A stretch of 64,000 nucleotides of DNA from JAMZMI01 sp047632435 (GCA_047632435.1 JBLICU010000007.1:1-64000); one strand, 5' to 3'; positions 37,395-47,426 are shown, counted from the stretch's first letter. Notes: a model not told the origin generated them from the sequence alone. Program-made: numbers and translations.

Positions 37395-37719
37395 ATCAAC
37401 TTAAAAAAGGTTGGTAACTGATCAGGTGCTAAATCTTGAGGTAGTTAAAGTTTTGTCTGCAAAAGTCAACAATAAAACCAAAACATGTCAATTGTACTTT
37501 TTATAGCCACGGGCTTAAACCCGTGGCTATAAAAATGAAGTACCTACTGGCACTGAGAGCACACTTTCGCCACCTAAGGAGTCACAAATTTGTAACTATT
37601 TGCTACCGCCTTTTTTTCATTTTTGACATTGTCCACTCATGGAATAAATGGCCTTGAGAGAAACAATTACCAATAAATGTCGTCGTTTAGGGAAACAACG
37701 CCCTAATTGAACTTTCCAG
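37395..37719. other. Intergenic region with one strong palindrome
   Basis: About 325 bases between recA and the DUF5916 gene. The only structure I see is the long palindrome at 37498-37535, annotated separately. No open frame with protein-like content was found. Confidence 0.6.
37498..37535. repeat. Perfect 16-bp-arm palindrome (REP-like)
   Basis: TTTTTATAGCCACGGG and its exact complement CCCGTGGCTATAAAAA flank a six-base CTTAAA loop. With A and T tracts on both ends it could end transcription either way, including that of recA about 100 bases upstream. GC-rich cores of this kind also recur as extragenic palindromes in Bacteroidota. No second copy was noticed here. Confidence 0.75.
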
Positions 37720-40335
37720 ATGCCTAAAAAAGTACTTTCTGCATGGTTTCTCCTCTTTGCATTTTTTGTCAATGCACAGGACGAAACAACAGAAGCAAAA
37801 AAGACCTATTTAACCTCGCGAGCGACACAAGGAATAGTTATCGATGGCAAGCTGGACGATCCTGCTTGGAATGATGTGGAGTGGGGTGGTGATTTTGTTG
37901 GCCATCAGCCAGAATATAAAGCAAATCCTACTGAACCCACACAATTCAAAATACTGTACGATTCAAAGTTTCTCTATGTTGGTGTCAGGGCTTTTGACTC
38001 TGAACCTGACAAAATCGTTAAACGCATGTCAAGAAGAGACGGGTTTGACGGTGATTGGGTGGAAATCAACATTGATAGTTATTTCGACCAAAGATCGGCC
38101 TTTTCATTTACCGCTTCAGTTTCTGGTGTAAAGGGAGATGAATATATATCTAACAACGGAGATAATTGGGATTCAACATGGGATCCAATCTGGTATTTGA
38201 AAACAAGCGTTGATTCGCTAGGATGGATCGCAGAGTTTAAAATCCCGCTCTCACAATTGCGCTTTGCAAACAAGGAATCACACATTTGGGGGATTCAACT
38301 TACACGTAGATATTTCCGCAATGAAGAACGTTCCACTTGGCAACCAATTAATCCAACCGCACCTGGTTGGGTGCATTTGTTTGGAGAGCTTCATGGAATA
38401 GTTGGTATCAAACCTCAAAAACAACTTGAAATTCAACCGTACATCGTTGGGACTGCTCAAAAATTTCCGAAAGAGGAGGAAAACCCATTTAGATCAACAG
38501 GTAAAGAAATAAGTGGTGATTTTGGAATTGATGCCAAAATCGGGATCACTTCAGATGTGACTCTGGATTTAACTGTAAATCCTGATTTTGGACAAGTAGA
38601 GTCAGATCCGTCCGCAGTGAACCTCACCGCTTTTCGACTTTTTTTTAGAGAACAACGTCCGTTCTTTCTTGAAGGGAACAATACTTTAACATTTCCAACA
38701 AGTGGAGGTCGTAATAATCTGTATTATTCTAGGCGGATTGGTGCTAGACCTAAAGGATATCCAAACGACGGAGATATTGCATATGTAAATATGCCTCAAG
38801 GAACGCGCATTCTTGGAGCTGCCAAACTGACTGGCAAAAATGCCAATGGATTCTCATGGGGTATTTTGGATTCCTATACCAACAGGGAAATAGCAGGGGT
38901 TATTGATACACTTGGAGCAAAAAGACATGAAAAGGTGGAGCCATATACCAATTATGTGGTGACCCGTGTGCAGCAGGATATTGATGCAGGTAAAACGGTA
39001 GTTGGCGCATTTTTGAGCAATGTCAATCGCTTCGGAAATAACTCGAATGGCCTTGAACTTCTACATGACAATGCCCAAAGTGGGGGTTTTGATATCGATC
39101 ACAATTTTGTGGATCGAAAGTATGGGATTGTCCTCAGAGGAATGGTTAGTCGCGTTCAGGGCTCTGAAAAGGCTATTTACGAAACGCAAACCTCGTCCGA
39201 GCGTTATTTTCAACGGATAGATAACAATCACAGACAAATTGATTCCACCAGAACCCTGCTCTCAGGTTCTGCGGCCACTTTTACGTTTGGAAAGCGAAGC
39301 GGTAATTGGCGATGGACATTGGGATCCAATTATCGCTCACCTGGACTGGAGTTAAATGATCTTGGTTTTCTTGTACAGACGGACAATGTCAACAATTGGA
39401 TGTGGTCGCAATATCGTGTGACTAAGCCCACGAAACTTTTCAGAAGTCAGCGTTATTCCTTTCACTATGAACAAAATCTTGATTTTGGCGGCATGCAGAC
39501 AAGATCCGGTGGTGAACTCAATATGGGACTTCAGTTTAACAACCTTTGGTTCTTTGGGCAAGGTGTATGGGTAGATGTTGCTTCTGTTTCCAACGCCGAT
39601 TTGCGAGGAGGCCCATCATTTCAGTACCCTGGCGGGATCAATTATTGGTATGAAATCAATACAAATAGAAGGAAAAAGGTAAGCCTTTATTTCAATAATT
39701 GGTTTTATTGGGGCAATCAGGATTACACTAAAAACACGGGCATAGAAGCAAGTATTAATGTTCGTCCTATAGATGCTTTGAGTATTTCTGTAACTCCAAA
39801 TATTTCTTGGGGGACAAACGATCTTCAATACATAGAACAGTTTGATCTGGAAAATGAAACAAAATATTTATTAGGGCGCATCAATCAAGGGACTTATAGC
39901 ACTTCATTCAGATTGAATTATAATGTGACACCAAATCTTACTGTGGAGTTGTGGGCACAACCTTTCATTGCGAAAGGCGAATACGGCCAATTCAAATGGG
40001 TCAGTCAATCTACGTCAAATGACTATTTTGATCGGTTTAGTTTAATTGATGAAAATACGATTACCTATAATTTGGAAGATGTTGCCTATCGAATTAATGA
40101 AAACACCGGTCATGAATTTGATGACCCTGATTTCAATATTGTGGAGTTTCGCTCCAATTTCGTATTTCGTTGGGAATATATTCCGGGATCAACCTTATTT
40201 TTTGTTTGGTCCAATAACAGTTCTCATTTTGATCAATCGGAAAGAAATAATTTCAATCAACTCAGTTCAAAATTGAATAATCTGGATGGAAACAATACAT
40301 TTTTGATCAAGTACACATATCGCTTTATTCTATAG
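37720..40335 (+). CDS. DUF5916 / CBM9-domain outer-membrane protein
   Basis: An 871-residue exported protein with a signal peptide ending in FFVNAQ. Residues about 30-230 form the carbohydrate-binding-module-9-like domain (GIVIDGKLDDPAWNDVEW, IQLTRRYFRNEERSTWQP). The remainder is the DUF5916 beta-barrel region, with VDLTVNPDFGQ-type and FFREQRPFFLEGN motifs and aromatic-rich strands ending in YTYRFIL, a C-terminal Phe-Ile-Leu typical of outer-membrane barrels. The family is widespread in Bacteroidota; its function is not established. It converges with the ABC permease gene, leaving only 12 bases between the stops. Confidence 0.85.
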   Translation: MPKKVLSAWFLLFAFFVNAQDETTEAKKTYLTSRATQGIVIDGKLDDPAWNDVEWGGDFVGHQPEYKANPTEPTQFKILYDSKFLYVGVRAFDSEPDKIVKRMSRRDGFDGDWVEINIDSYFDQRSAFSFTASVSGVKGDEYISNNGDNWDSTWDPIWYLKTSVDSLGWIAEFKIPLSQLRFANKESHIWGIQLTRRYFRNEERSTWQPINPTAPGWVHLFGELHGIVGIKPQKQLEIQPYIVGTAQKFPKEEENPFRSTGKEISGDFGIDAKIGITSDVTLDLTVNPDFGQVESDPSAVNLTAFRLFFREQRPFFLEGNNTLTFPTSGGRNNLYYSRRIGARPKGYPNDGDIAYVNMPQGTRILGAAKLTGKNANGFSWGILDSYTNREIAGVIDTLGAKRHEKVEPYTNYVVTRVQQDIDAGKTVVGAFLSNVNRFGNNSNGLELLHDNAQSGGFDIDHNFVDRKYGIVLRGMVSRVQGSEKAIYETQTSSERYFQRIDNNHRQIDSTRTLLSGSAATFTFGKRSGNWRWTLGSNYRSPGLELNDLGFLVQTDNVNNWMWSQYRVTKPTKLFRSQRYSFHYEQNLDFGGMQTRSGGELNMGLQFNNLWFFGQGVWVDVASVSNADLRGGPSFQYPGGINYWYEINTNRRKKVSLYFNNWFYWGNQDYTKNTGIEASINVRPIDALSISVTPNISWGTNDLQYIEQFDLENETKYLLGRINQGTYSTSFRLNYNVTPNLTVELWAQPFIAKGEYGQFKWVSQSTSNDYFDRFSLIDENTITYNLEDVAYRINENTGHEFDDPDFNIVEFRSNFVFRWEYIPGSTLFFVWSNNSSHFDQSERNNFNQLSSKLNNLDGNNTFLIKYTYRFIL

Positions 40336-40347
40336 ATCAGTTGGTCA

Positions 40348-41598
40348 TTAGGATCTGATGGCGACAACAGGATCCATCCTTGCGGCTATTGCTGCAGGAA
40401 CTATCCCGGAAATCATCCCGATGGCGGCAGACACCCCAAAACCGATAGTGATATTTGATAAGCTAAGAACCAGATCCAAAGATCCCAAATTCACAAAGGA
40501 CAGTAGCCAAACCAAAATTATTCCGATACCTCCACCAATAAGGCTTAAGAAAACAGACTCGAAGAGGAACTGGAACAAAATAAAATAGTTTTTAGCGCCA
40601 AGTGACTTTTGAATACCAATGATGTTGGTTCTTTCGCGAACAGAAACGAACATGATATTGGCGATTCCGAATCCACCTACCAATATGGAGAACCCCCCAA
40701 TGATCCAGCCAGCAATACCTAAAACGTCAAAGGTGGAACCTATAAAATTGGCAATGGCCTCAGGTCTATTTAAAGCGAAATTATCTTCTATTTTTGGTCT
40801 TAATCCACGTTTTTTTCGCATGAGACCTCTGAGCTCAGATTCCAACTCTACCAACCCGATATCTTCTTCTAAGCCCTTCACAGTAATATGTGGCTCTACG
40901 CCTGATTTACGTCCGCTGTAGAAAATTTTCAAAAATGATCGGTAAGGGATATAAATGTTTTCATCATTGGAAGGCCCTCCTAAGAAGCTTTCCCCTTCTT
41001 CTGTTATGGTTCCGATCACATAATATTTCAAACCCTTAATTTTAAACTCTTTTCCAATTGGATTCACTAATGGAAATAGTTCCTGTGCAGTCCTGAAACC
41101 TATTAATGCGACGTTTTTCCCGCCGTTGGCCTCTTCTCGCGTAAAATACCTGCCTTTATCTATAGGCAATTCATAAACATCACTGTGGCTAAATACAACA
41201 CCTAATAAATCGTGATTGGTGCTGCTATTGCTTTGGTATTTGGCGGTCACACCTCCTTTGACGGTAAATATGCAAATCGACTGGGCGTTTTTAACATTTT
41301 CAGAAAGAAATTCATATTCATCATAAGCCGGATACGGCCTTTGCATATATTTCCACCAAGGATACGGACCTCCTCCTAAACCATAAGGCCACTTTTCTAC
41401 ATTGATATTATTAGTGCCTAGAAAACTTAGGCTATCCTTGATGCTTTTTTCAAGAGAATCGACCAGAGTAAAAACAGCTATAATCGCAAAAATCCCAATC
41501 GTTACGCCTAATAAAGATAGGGTAGTTCTGAGTAGGTTCGCCGTGAGTGCGTTCCACGCAAAGCGGAAGCTTTCTAATATGAGTTTAAAAATGATCAC
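40348..41598 (-). CDS. ABC transporter permease, MacB/FtsX type
   Basis: A 416-residue inner-membrane protein with one N-terminal helix (TTLSLLGVTIGIFAIIAVF), a large periplasmic MacB-PCD domain and three C-terminal helices (IIGGFSILVGGFGIANIMFV, the ESVFLSLIGGGIGIILV region and GVSAAIGMISGIVPA). It is one half of a mechanotransmission or lipoprotein/efflux ABC system. Its ATPase and adaptor genes are not beside it, so they must be encoded elsewhere. Confidence 0.92.
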   Translation of the reverse strand: MIIFKLILESFRFAWNALTANLLRTTLSLLGVTIGIFAIIAVFTLVDSLEKSIKDSLSFLGTNNINVEKWPYGLGGGPYPWWKYMQRPYPAYDEYEFLSENVKNAQSICIFTVKGGVTAKYQSNSSTNHDLLGVVFSHSDVYELPIDKGRYFTREEANGGKNVALIGFRTAQELFPLVNPIGKEFKIKGLKYYVIGTITEEGESFLGGPSNDENIYIPYRSFLKIFYSGRKSGVEPHITVKGLEEDIGLVELESELRGLMRKKRGLRPKIEDNFALNRPEAIANFIGSTFDVLGIAGWIIGGFSILVGGFGIANIMFVSVRERTNIIGIQKSLGAKNYFILFQFLFESVFLSLIGGGIGIILVWLLSFVNLGSLDLVLSLSNITIGFGVSAAIGMISGIVPAAIAARMDPVVAIRS

Positions 41599-41658
41599 CC
41601 CGTGGAATATTTAAGTTAGGTAAAAAGGTTTTTTATGTATTAAAACAAAACAATTCGC

Positions 41659-41666
41659 TAGTTTTG
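41659..41666 (+). promoter_or_regulatory. Candidate -7 element for queA-ispD
   Basis: TAGTTTTG fits TAnnTTTG. A T-rich stretch lies at -33 but no exact TTG. It would give a 5' leader of roughly 130 bases before queA. Confidence 0.4.
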
Positions 41667-41803
41667 CGCACTTATTTAATCAACACCATCGATTAATACA
41701 AGGTATTCACTTGAAATTATCATCCAGATTAAAAGATAGAGACAAATGTCTTCTCCAAATTTAATGATGATTCAATGAAACCTTTGAAATTAGAACAAAA
41801 CAC

Positions 41804-42850
41804 ATGAAATTATCAGCTTTCAAATTCGATCTTCCAAACAGTCACATTGCATTGCACCCTACAGAAAACAGAGACGAGTCTCGTTTGATGGTGATTCATC
41901 GTAAGACTGGGGAAATTGAACATAAAATCTTCAAGGACATTGTCGGTTATTTCAGTGATCAGGATGTCATGGTAATCAATGATACCAAAGTGTTTCCTGC
42001 GAGATTATACGGGAACAAAGAGAAAACGGGTGCCAAGATTGAAGTTTTTCTTCTTCGGGAGCTGAACAAAGAGATGAAACTGTGGGATGTTCTGGTAGAT
42101 CCGGCCAGAAAAATCAGGGTTGGTAACAAACTGTATTTTGGAGATGGTGAGTTAGTAGCTGAAGTTATTGACAATACAACTTCACGTGGCAGAACTATAC
42201 GTTTCCTATATGATGGAAATGAAGTTGATTTTTACAAAATGATTGATAGGTTGGGAGAGACTCCTTTACCTAAAAATATTGACAGACAAACTGTACCAGA
42301 AGATAGAGAGCGGTTCCAGACCATCTATGCAAAAAATGTTGGCGCAGTTGCAGCTCCTACCGCCGGTCTTCATTTTACCAAGCAGGTAATGAAAAGGCTG
42401 GAAATAGTTGGTGTAGATATCAAACCTATTACACTACATGTTGGCTTGGGTTCATTCAGACCGGTGGATGTGGAGGATTTGACCAAACACAAAATGGATT
42501 CCGAAAACTATTTCGTGAATGAAGACACAGCCAATCGTGTCAATCGTGCATTGAATGAAAAAAGGAGAGTTTGTGCTGTGGGAACCACAGTGATGAGGTC
42601 ATTAGAATCATCTGTATCAGCACTAGACAGATTAAAGCCAAACGAAGGGTGGACGGATAAATTTATTTTCCCTCAATATGATTTTAAGATTTGCAATGCG
42701 TTGGTGACCAACTTCCACCTTCCAGAATCTACATTATTGATGATGGCTTCCGCATTTGGAGGTTATGATTTGGTAATGAAGGCATACCAATTAGCTATCA
42801 AGGAAAAGTACAGGTTCTTCACCTATGGTGATGCCATGTTGATCATCTAA
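41804..42850 (+). CDS. queA: S-adenosylmethionine:tRNA ribosyltransferase-isomerase
   Basis: A 348-residue enzyme of queuosine synthesis that transfers the ribosyl part of SAM to preQ1 in tRNA. It has the start FKFDLPNSHIALHP, VINDTKVFPARLYG, the core APTAGLHFTK and LHVGLGSFRPV, and TNFHLPESTLLMMASAFGG. Length and motifs are complete. ispD follows ten bases later. Confidence 0.96.
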   Translation: MKLSAFKFDLPNSHIALHPTENRDESRLMVIHRKTGEIEHKIFKDIVGYFSDQDVMVINDTKVFPARLYGNKEKTGAKIEVFLLRELNKEMKLWDVLVDPARKIRVGNKLYFGDGELVAEVIDNTTSRGRTIRFLYDGNEVDFYKMIDRLGETPLPKNIDRQTVPEDRERFQTIYAKNVGAVAAPTAGLHFTKQVMKRLEIVGVDIKPITLHVGLGSFRPVDVEDLTKHKMDSENYFVNEDTANRVNRALNEKRRVCAVGTTVMRSLESSVSALDRLKPNEGWTDKFIFPQYDFKICNALVTNFHLPESTLLMMASAFGGYDLVMKAYQLAIKEKYRFFTYGDAMLII

Positions 42851-42860
42851 TATTCACCTG

Positions 42861-43538
42861 GTGTCTCAAAACAGTGTAATCATTGTAGCAGGGGGCGTTG
42901 GTTCAAGAATGAACCAACAGCTTCCGAAGCAGTTTACACTGATCCACGGGACTCCTATTTTAATTTATACAATTAGGGCTTTTATTTCCTTTGATTCTAA
43001 AATCAAAGTGGTACTTGTATTGCCCGAGGATCATTTTGGGAGCTGGGAAAAAATAAAGAAGGAGTTCCTTCCAAATGTTTTTGTAGCGACAGCCGCCGGT
43101 GGCTCTTCGCGCTTTCAATCTGTTAAAAACGGATTGAAACTTGTCTCGAAAGGTTTGGTGGCTATCCATGATGCTGTCAGGCCACTTATAACACCAGAAA
43201 TTATTGCCATGTCTTTTGAATCTGCTGCAAAGGTGGGTTCTGGGATTGTGTGTGTGCCCATTAAGGACTCAATTCGAAAGATCGAAGGGAATACATCTAA
43301 GGCACTTGACAGATCGAAATATCATATCGTGCAGACGCCACAAACTTTTCAAGTGGTCAAAATCAAAAAAGCATTTGAAACAGAGGAGCAATTATTTTTT
43401 ACCGATGACGCGAGTGTTTATGAATTTACCTTGAAAGATGAAATTAGTTTGGTCATGGGAAGTTATCAGAATATCAAGATTACCACGCCCGAAGATCTGG
43501 TACTAGCGGCCATATTCCTTGAAAATAAAAAACCCTGA
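42861..43538 (+). CDS. ispD: 2-C-methyl-D-erythritol 4-phosphate cytidylyltransferase
   Basis: A 225-residue enzyme of the MEP isoprenoid pathway, joining CTP to methylerythritol phosphate. The CTP-binding loop GGVGSRMNQQLPKQF, the IHDAVRPLI motif and the ITTPEDLVLA end are present. The GTG at 42861 is the start; it lies ten bases after queA, so the two form an operon. It ends inside the first arm of a terminator. Confidence 0.95.
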   Translation: MSQNSVIIVAGGVGSRMNQQLPKQFTLIHGTPILIYTIRAFISFDSKIKVVLVLPEDHFGSWEKIKKEFLPNVFVATAAGGSSRFQSVKNGLKLVSKGLVAIHDAVRPLITPEIIAMSFESAAKVGSGIVCVPIKDSIRKIEGNTSKALDRSKYHIVQTPQTFQVVKIKKAFETEEQLFFTDDASVYEFTLKDEISLVMGSYQNIKITTPEDLVLAAIFLENKKP

Positions 43539-43560
43539 GTTCTCACACAGGGTTTTAAAA
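43527..43560. terminator. Bidirectional terminator between ispD and the DUF2795 gene
   Basis: AAAACCCTG pairs with CAGGGTTTT, overlapping the ispD stop codon, with A and T tracts on both sides. It can also end the leftward DUF2795 transcript. Confidence 0.8.
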
Positions 43561-43577
43561 TATCTCAAATTCCGTCA

Positions 43578-43799
43578 TTAATATTCATCCTCATTGAAGA
43601 AGAAATCTTCCTTGGTAGGATAGTCAGGCCATATTTCTTCGATACTCTCGTAAGGGTTACCATCGTCCTCCAATTCCTGTAGGTTTTCTACAACTTCAAG
43701 TGGAGCACCTGATCTGATTGAGAAATCAATCAATTCGTCTTTTGCAGCAGGCCATGGTGCATCTTCAAGATATGAAGCCAATTCTAGTGTCCAGTACAT
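43578..43799 (-). CDS. DUF2795 domain protein
   Basis: A 73-residue acidic protein. The pattern LEDAPWPAAKDELIDFSIRS, then LEVVENLQELEDDG and YESIEEIWPDYPTKEDFFFN is the conserved Bacteroidota form of DUF2795. There is no signal peptide. Small size and single-gene transcription are normal for the family; function unknown. Confidence 0.85.
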   Translation of the reverse strand: MYWTLELASYLEDAPWPAAKDELIDFSIRSGAPLEVVENLQELEDDGNPYESIEEIWPDYPTKEDFFFNEDEY

Positions 43800-43932
43800 A
43801 ATTTGTTGTATTTAAAATTTCGTGCAAAAATAGTTTTATTACTTAGAAATCAAATTTTATTTCGATTTATTCGAGTAGAAACTTTCAACACAAATTTTAA
43901 AATTTTTGTGTCGTATTAATTCAAAAAATGAT

Positions 43933-45144
43933 TTAGAATTTATTGAGCATGGCTAGAAGCTGCTCTTTGATAGCTACTTTCATTTTTTGCTGAGTCAGTT
44001 TTTTCTCTATAATGGGGTTCATTTGCCCGGATGCTGAAGTGAAATTTCCTGAATTTGAAAGGTATTTGGCCAGATCTTCTCTGTCGCGAACCAGTAAATC
44101 TTCCAGTACCTTAATTTCCAATTTACGCTGTTCGGCAGCATCCAATTCCTTGTATGTTTTTAGGCGTTTGCTGGAAACGTTGATCAAAAAATCCCATTCT
44201 TTCAGCAGCTGTATTTTGCTAAAAGCCTCCTTCCGTTCTTGCTTGGCTTTGTATTCTGCAGGAAGGTAGGTTTTTAGCTGGCTTCTGTATCCCTCTAGTG
44301 TTTTTAGATTTACTTTACCTGTTCCAGACAAATAACCATCCAATTCCTTTATGAGTGCTTTCAGGTCGATGGTCTGTGGTTGTGGCCGATTGGTTGGTTT
44401 CAAGTGTTTGTTAAATAGATCCACTAACGGCCCGTATTCTTCTTTGGGTATATTCCCCAATTCTGCCCATAGATCCTTGAGTTCTTTCACTTTCTCAAAT
44501 CGTTCTTTGCCGTGAATATTCACTAATTTTTCGGCTTCTTTTACCAAGTGTTCATATTCCACTTTGTTTTTTTCACCAAGTCGTTTTTTATCCTCATAAA
44601 AGGCTTTTTTCTTTTCGAAGAAACCCGAAACTATGGCCCAAAATGATTCCTCCAATTGCTCCTGCTCTTCTTCCAGTGCATTGCCTGTTTTTATCCAGCG
44701 TGTTTTGATATCGTGTATTTCCTCTGTGGCTTCTTTCCAGTTGAATTTATCTGCAGCAATTTGAACTTCCGAAATAAGTGTTTTCTTTAATTCTGAATTC
44801 TTTTCCCTGTTTTTTGCAATGACCTCTTGTAGAAGAGTTTCCATTGTTAAAAGCTTGTCCAACAGTGATTGATAATCTCCTAGGCCTTCATGAGTGGGAA
44901 TGACTTCTTTTAGATGAAGAAGTTTCATCAGGAAAGAACCCTTATTAATAGATTCTTCAATGGTCTTTTCCAGATCAGAGATTTTAGTTTCAAGTTCTTT
45001 ATAGCGTTCTTCAAAATAGTGAAATGAGTGATCTGGATTGTCGTCCTTTACTTCACCAATTTCTCGATCAGGGTATTCTCCCCATCCATTAAGAATGACC
45101 TTATTCCCTTGAATTGTGCCATATTTGTTTCCCTTTTCTTCCAC
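43933..45144 (-). CDS. DUF349 domain protein
   Basis: A 403-residue, highly charged helical protein with repeated DUF349 units (for example FNWKEATEEIHDIKTRWIKTG and FEKVKELKDLWAELGNIPKE). The conserved Trp of each helical repeat is visible. It is cytoplasmic, without membrane segments. The start follows EEKGNKYGTIQGNKVILNGW, a normal family N-terminus in Bacteroidota. Function not established. It is divergent from ettA. Confidence 0.88.
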   Translation of the reverse strand: MEEKGNKYGTIQGNKVILNGWGEYPDREIGEVKDDNPDHSFHYFEERYKELETKISDLEKTIEESINKGSFLMKLLHLKEVIPTHEGLGDYQSLLDKLLTMETLLQEVIAKNREKNSELKKTLISEVQIAADKFNWKEATEEIHDIKTRWIKTGNALEEEQEQLEESFWAIVSGFFEKKKAFYEDKKRLGEKNKVEYEHLVKEAEKLVNIHGKERFEKVKELKDLWAELGNIPKEEYGPLVDLFNKHLKPTNRPQPQTIDLKALIKELDGYLSGTGKVNLKTLEGYRSQLKTYLPAEYKAKQERKEAFSKIQLLKEWDFLINVSSKRLKTYKELDAAEQRKLEIKVLEDLLVRDREDLAKYLSNSGNFTSASGQMNPIIEKKLTQQKMKVAIKEQLLAMLNKF

Positions 45145-45223
45145 AATTATTGAAATGTGAATTAATTAATAGTGCTGATTTAGAATTGATGTAAATTCGA
45201 AATCATTTTGTAAAAACTCAACC

Positions 45224-46906
45224 ATGTCTGACGAAAAAATCATTTTCTCAATGGCTGGGGTAAATAAATTCTACCCCCCAAAGAAACAAGTTTTAAAGAA
45301 CATTTACCTCTCCTTTTTCTATGGCGCCAAGATTGGTGTTCTGGGATTGAACGGTTCGGGTAAGTCTTCATTGCTTAGAATCATTGCCGGAATGGATAAA
45401 GAATACCAGGGAGATGTAGTTTCTTCCCTTGGGTTTACTGTTGGTATGCTCGAACAAGAGCCTAAACTCGATCCTACGAAGACGGTAAAAGAAGTAATCA
45501 GTGAAGCTGTTTCAGAAATCACTGATTTGCTAAAAGAATATGATGAGATCAATTTAAAATTCGGAGAACCTGAGATTTTGGATGATCCTGACAAAATGAA
45601 TGTGCTGATAGAGAAGCAGGGCAAAGTTCAGGAGAAATTGGATCATGTGGGCGCTTGGGAGCTTGACACCAAATTGGAAAGGGCAATGGACGCCCTTCGC
45701 ACACCTCCAGAAGACGCCCTCATTAAAAACCTGTCTGGTGGTGAGAAAAGGAGAGTAGCGTTGTGCAGACTACTGCTACAAAAGCCAGATGTGCTTTTGT
45801 TGGATGAGCCAACCAACCATCTCGATGCTGAGTCAGTGCACTGGCTGGAGCAGCATCTGCAGCAATACGAAGGAACGGTCATCGCTGTAACTCACGATAG
45901 GTACTTCCTCGACAATGTAGCCGGATGGATACTGGAGCTGGATAGAGGTGAGGGTATCCCATGGAAAGGGAACTACTCCAGCTGGTTGGATCAAAAGCAG
46001 AAAAGATTAAAACAAGAAGAAAAAACCGAATCCAAACGTCAGAAAACGCTGGAGCGTGAATTGGAATGGGTGCGCATGTCCCCGAAAGGTCGCCAGGCCA
46101 AAGGAAAGGCAAGGTTAGGAGCCTATGATAAATTGCTTGGTCAAGAGGGCAAGGAGAAAGAAACTCAATTGGAACTATATATCCCTCCGGGTCCGCGATT
46201 GGGTGCTAAAGTGATTGAAGCAAAAGGAGTTTCTAAATCGTATGGTGATAAAATGCTATTTGAGAATCTGACATTCAGTTTGCCTCAAGGAGGAATTGTT
46301 GGTGTGGTAGGGCCAAATGGTGCCGGTAAAACGACACTTTTCAACCTGATAACGGGCAGAGAAAAGCCCGATGCTGGAACTTTTGAAGTGGGCGAAACCG
46401 TGCGAATGGCTTATGTAGATCAGGAACATGATGACCTTAAACCTGACCTAACAGTTTTCCAGACCATTTCTGGTGGAAATGAAATTATCCTACTTGGAGG
46501 CAAGGAGATGAATGCCCGTGCTTATGTGAGCAGGTTTAATCTGGCGGGTTCTGACCAGGAAAAGAAAGTAGGCGTATTATCCGGTGGTGAGCGAAACAGG
46601 GTGCATTTGGCTATCACGATGAAGCAAGGCGCCAACCTGATTCTATTGGATGAACCTACAAATGATTTGGATATAAACACCCTTCGTGCGCTTGAAGAAG
46701 GGCTTGAGAATTTTGCAGGTTGTGCTGTGGTAATCAGTCACGATAGGTGGTTTTTGGATAGAATAGCCACACACATTTTGGCTTATGAAGGCGACTCTCA
46801 GGTGTATTGGTTTGAAGGCAACTATTCCGACTATGAAGAAAACCGCAAGAAAAGATTGGGAGACAAAGAGCCGACCAGGATTAAGTATCGGAAGTTGATG
46901 AAGTGA
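45224..46906 (+). CDS. ettA: Energy-dependent translational throttle protein EttA (ABC-F)
   Basis: A 560-residue soluble ABC-F protein with two ATPase cassettes. The first has Walker A GLNGSGKSS, signature LSGGEKRRVALCR and Walker B VLLLDEPTNHLD. The second has GPNGAGKTT, LSGGERNRVHLA and LILLDEPTNDLD. The inserted arm and the PtIM linker (KTLERELEWVRMSPKGRQAK) are typical of EttA. It gates the first steps of elongation at the ribosomal E site according to energy state. An 18-bp sequence spanning its stop codon is repeated at the start of the next gene. Confidence 0.95.
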   Translation: MSDEKIIFSMAGVNKFYPPKKQVLKNIYLSFFYGAKIGVLGLNGSGKSSLLRIIAGMDKEYQGDVVSSLGFTVGMLEQEPKLDPTKTVKEVISEAVSEITDLLKEYDEINLKFGEPEILDDPDKMNVLIEKQGKVQEKLDHVGAWELDTKLERAMDALRTPPEDALIKNLSGGEKRRVALCRLLLQKPDVLLLDEPTNHLDAESVHWLEQHLQQYEGTVIAVTHDRYFLDNVAGWILELDRGEGIPWKGNYSSWLDQKQKRLKQEEKTESKRQKTLERELEWVRMSPKGRQAKGKARLGAYDKLLGQEGKEKETQLELYIPPGPRLGAKVIEAKGVSKSYGDKMLFENLTFSLPQGGIVGVVGPNGAGKTTLFNLITGREKPDAGTFEVGETVRMAYVDQEHDDLKPDLTVFQTISGGNEIILLGGKEMNARAYVSRFNLAGSDQEKKVGVLSGGERNRVHLAITMKQGANLILLDEPTNDLDINTLRALEEGLENFAGCAVVISHDRWFLDRIATHILAYEGDSQVYWFEGNYSDYEENRKKRLGDKEPTRIKYRKLMK

Positions 46907-47040
46907 TGAAAAGAATAGTCTTCGTTTGCAGCGAGGACTCATGAATCCTCTCATTTCAAATTAGGGGTATGCGCTGCAAATGCTTACCAGATGAGGACAA
47001 TTTGGGTATAGGGCATATTAGTTTGATGAAGTGATGAAAA
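46895..47040 (+). repeat. Hairpin-rich repeat, copy A, flanked by 18-bp direct repeats
   Basis: TTGATGAAGTGATGAAAA occurs at 46895-46912, across the ettA stop, and again at 47023-47040, across the start of the lipoprotein gene. Between them lie 110 bases with a TTCGTTTGCAGCGAGGA hairpin-like start, a TCATTTCAAAT motif and a CTTACCAGATGAGGACA motif. Copy B at 48082-48192 shares these motifs with divergence. Confidence 0.7.
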
Positions 47041-47408
47041 TAATATCAGTTATTACGTTTACATGTTTTTTGTTGCTTTTAATATGCTCATGCGATATTG
47101 ACAGTACCACTCATTCTTTTACCATAAGCAATTTGTCTGATGATATTGTTGCAATAGAATATCAGAGTTTAGAAATGAATTCTGTCCAATTAGATTCACT
47201 GGAATCCGGAGGCTCCCATTCTCTTGATTATATTCATGAAAAGGGGGAAAAGAGCTGGATAACTTCAAAAACGTTTGTAAATTATTTTGAAGTATTTAAG
47301 ATCAATAATGAAGACGTTTCAAATATCTCTATTGGAAAAGGAGAAAAGAGTGTGGATTATTTTTGGAATGAAAAATACCTTTATTACACAATTGAGATTG
47401 AAAGATAG
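47034..47408 (+). CDS. Small putative lipoprotein
   Basis: A 124-residue exported protein with signal MKIISVITFTCFLLLLICSC, the last Cys being the lipidation site. The mature part is beta-rich, with charged loops and no recognised domain. The ATG at 47034 is preferred to the GTG one codon earlier. It sits between copies of the same repeat family and looks like an accessory gene. Confidence 0.65.
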   Translation: MKIISVITFTCFLLLLICSCDIDSTTHSFTISNLSDDIVAIEYQSLEMNSVQLDSLESGGSHSLDYIHEKGEKSWITSKTFVNYFEVFKINNEDVSNISIGKGEKSVDYFWNEKYLYYTIEIER

Positions 47409-47426
47409 GTACATCTAAAACGAGCA

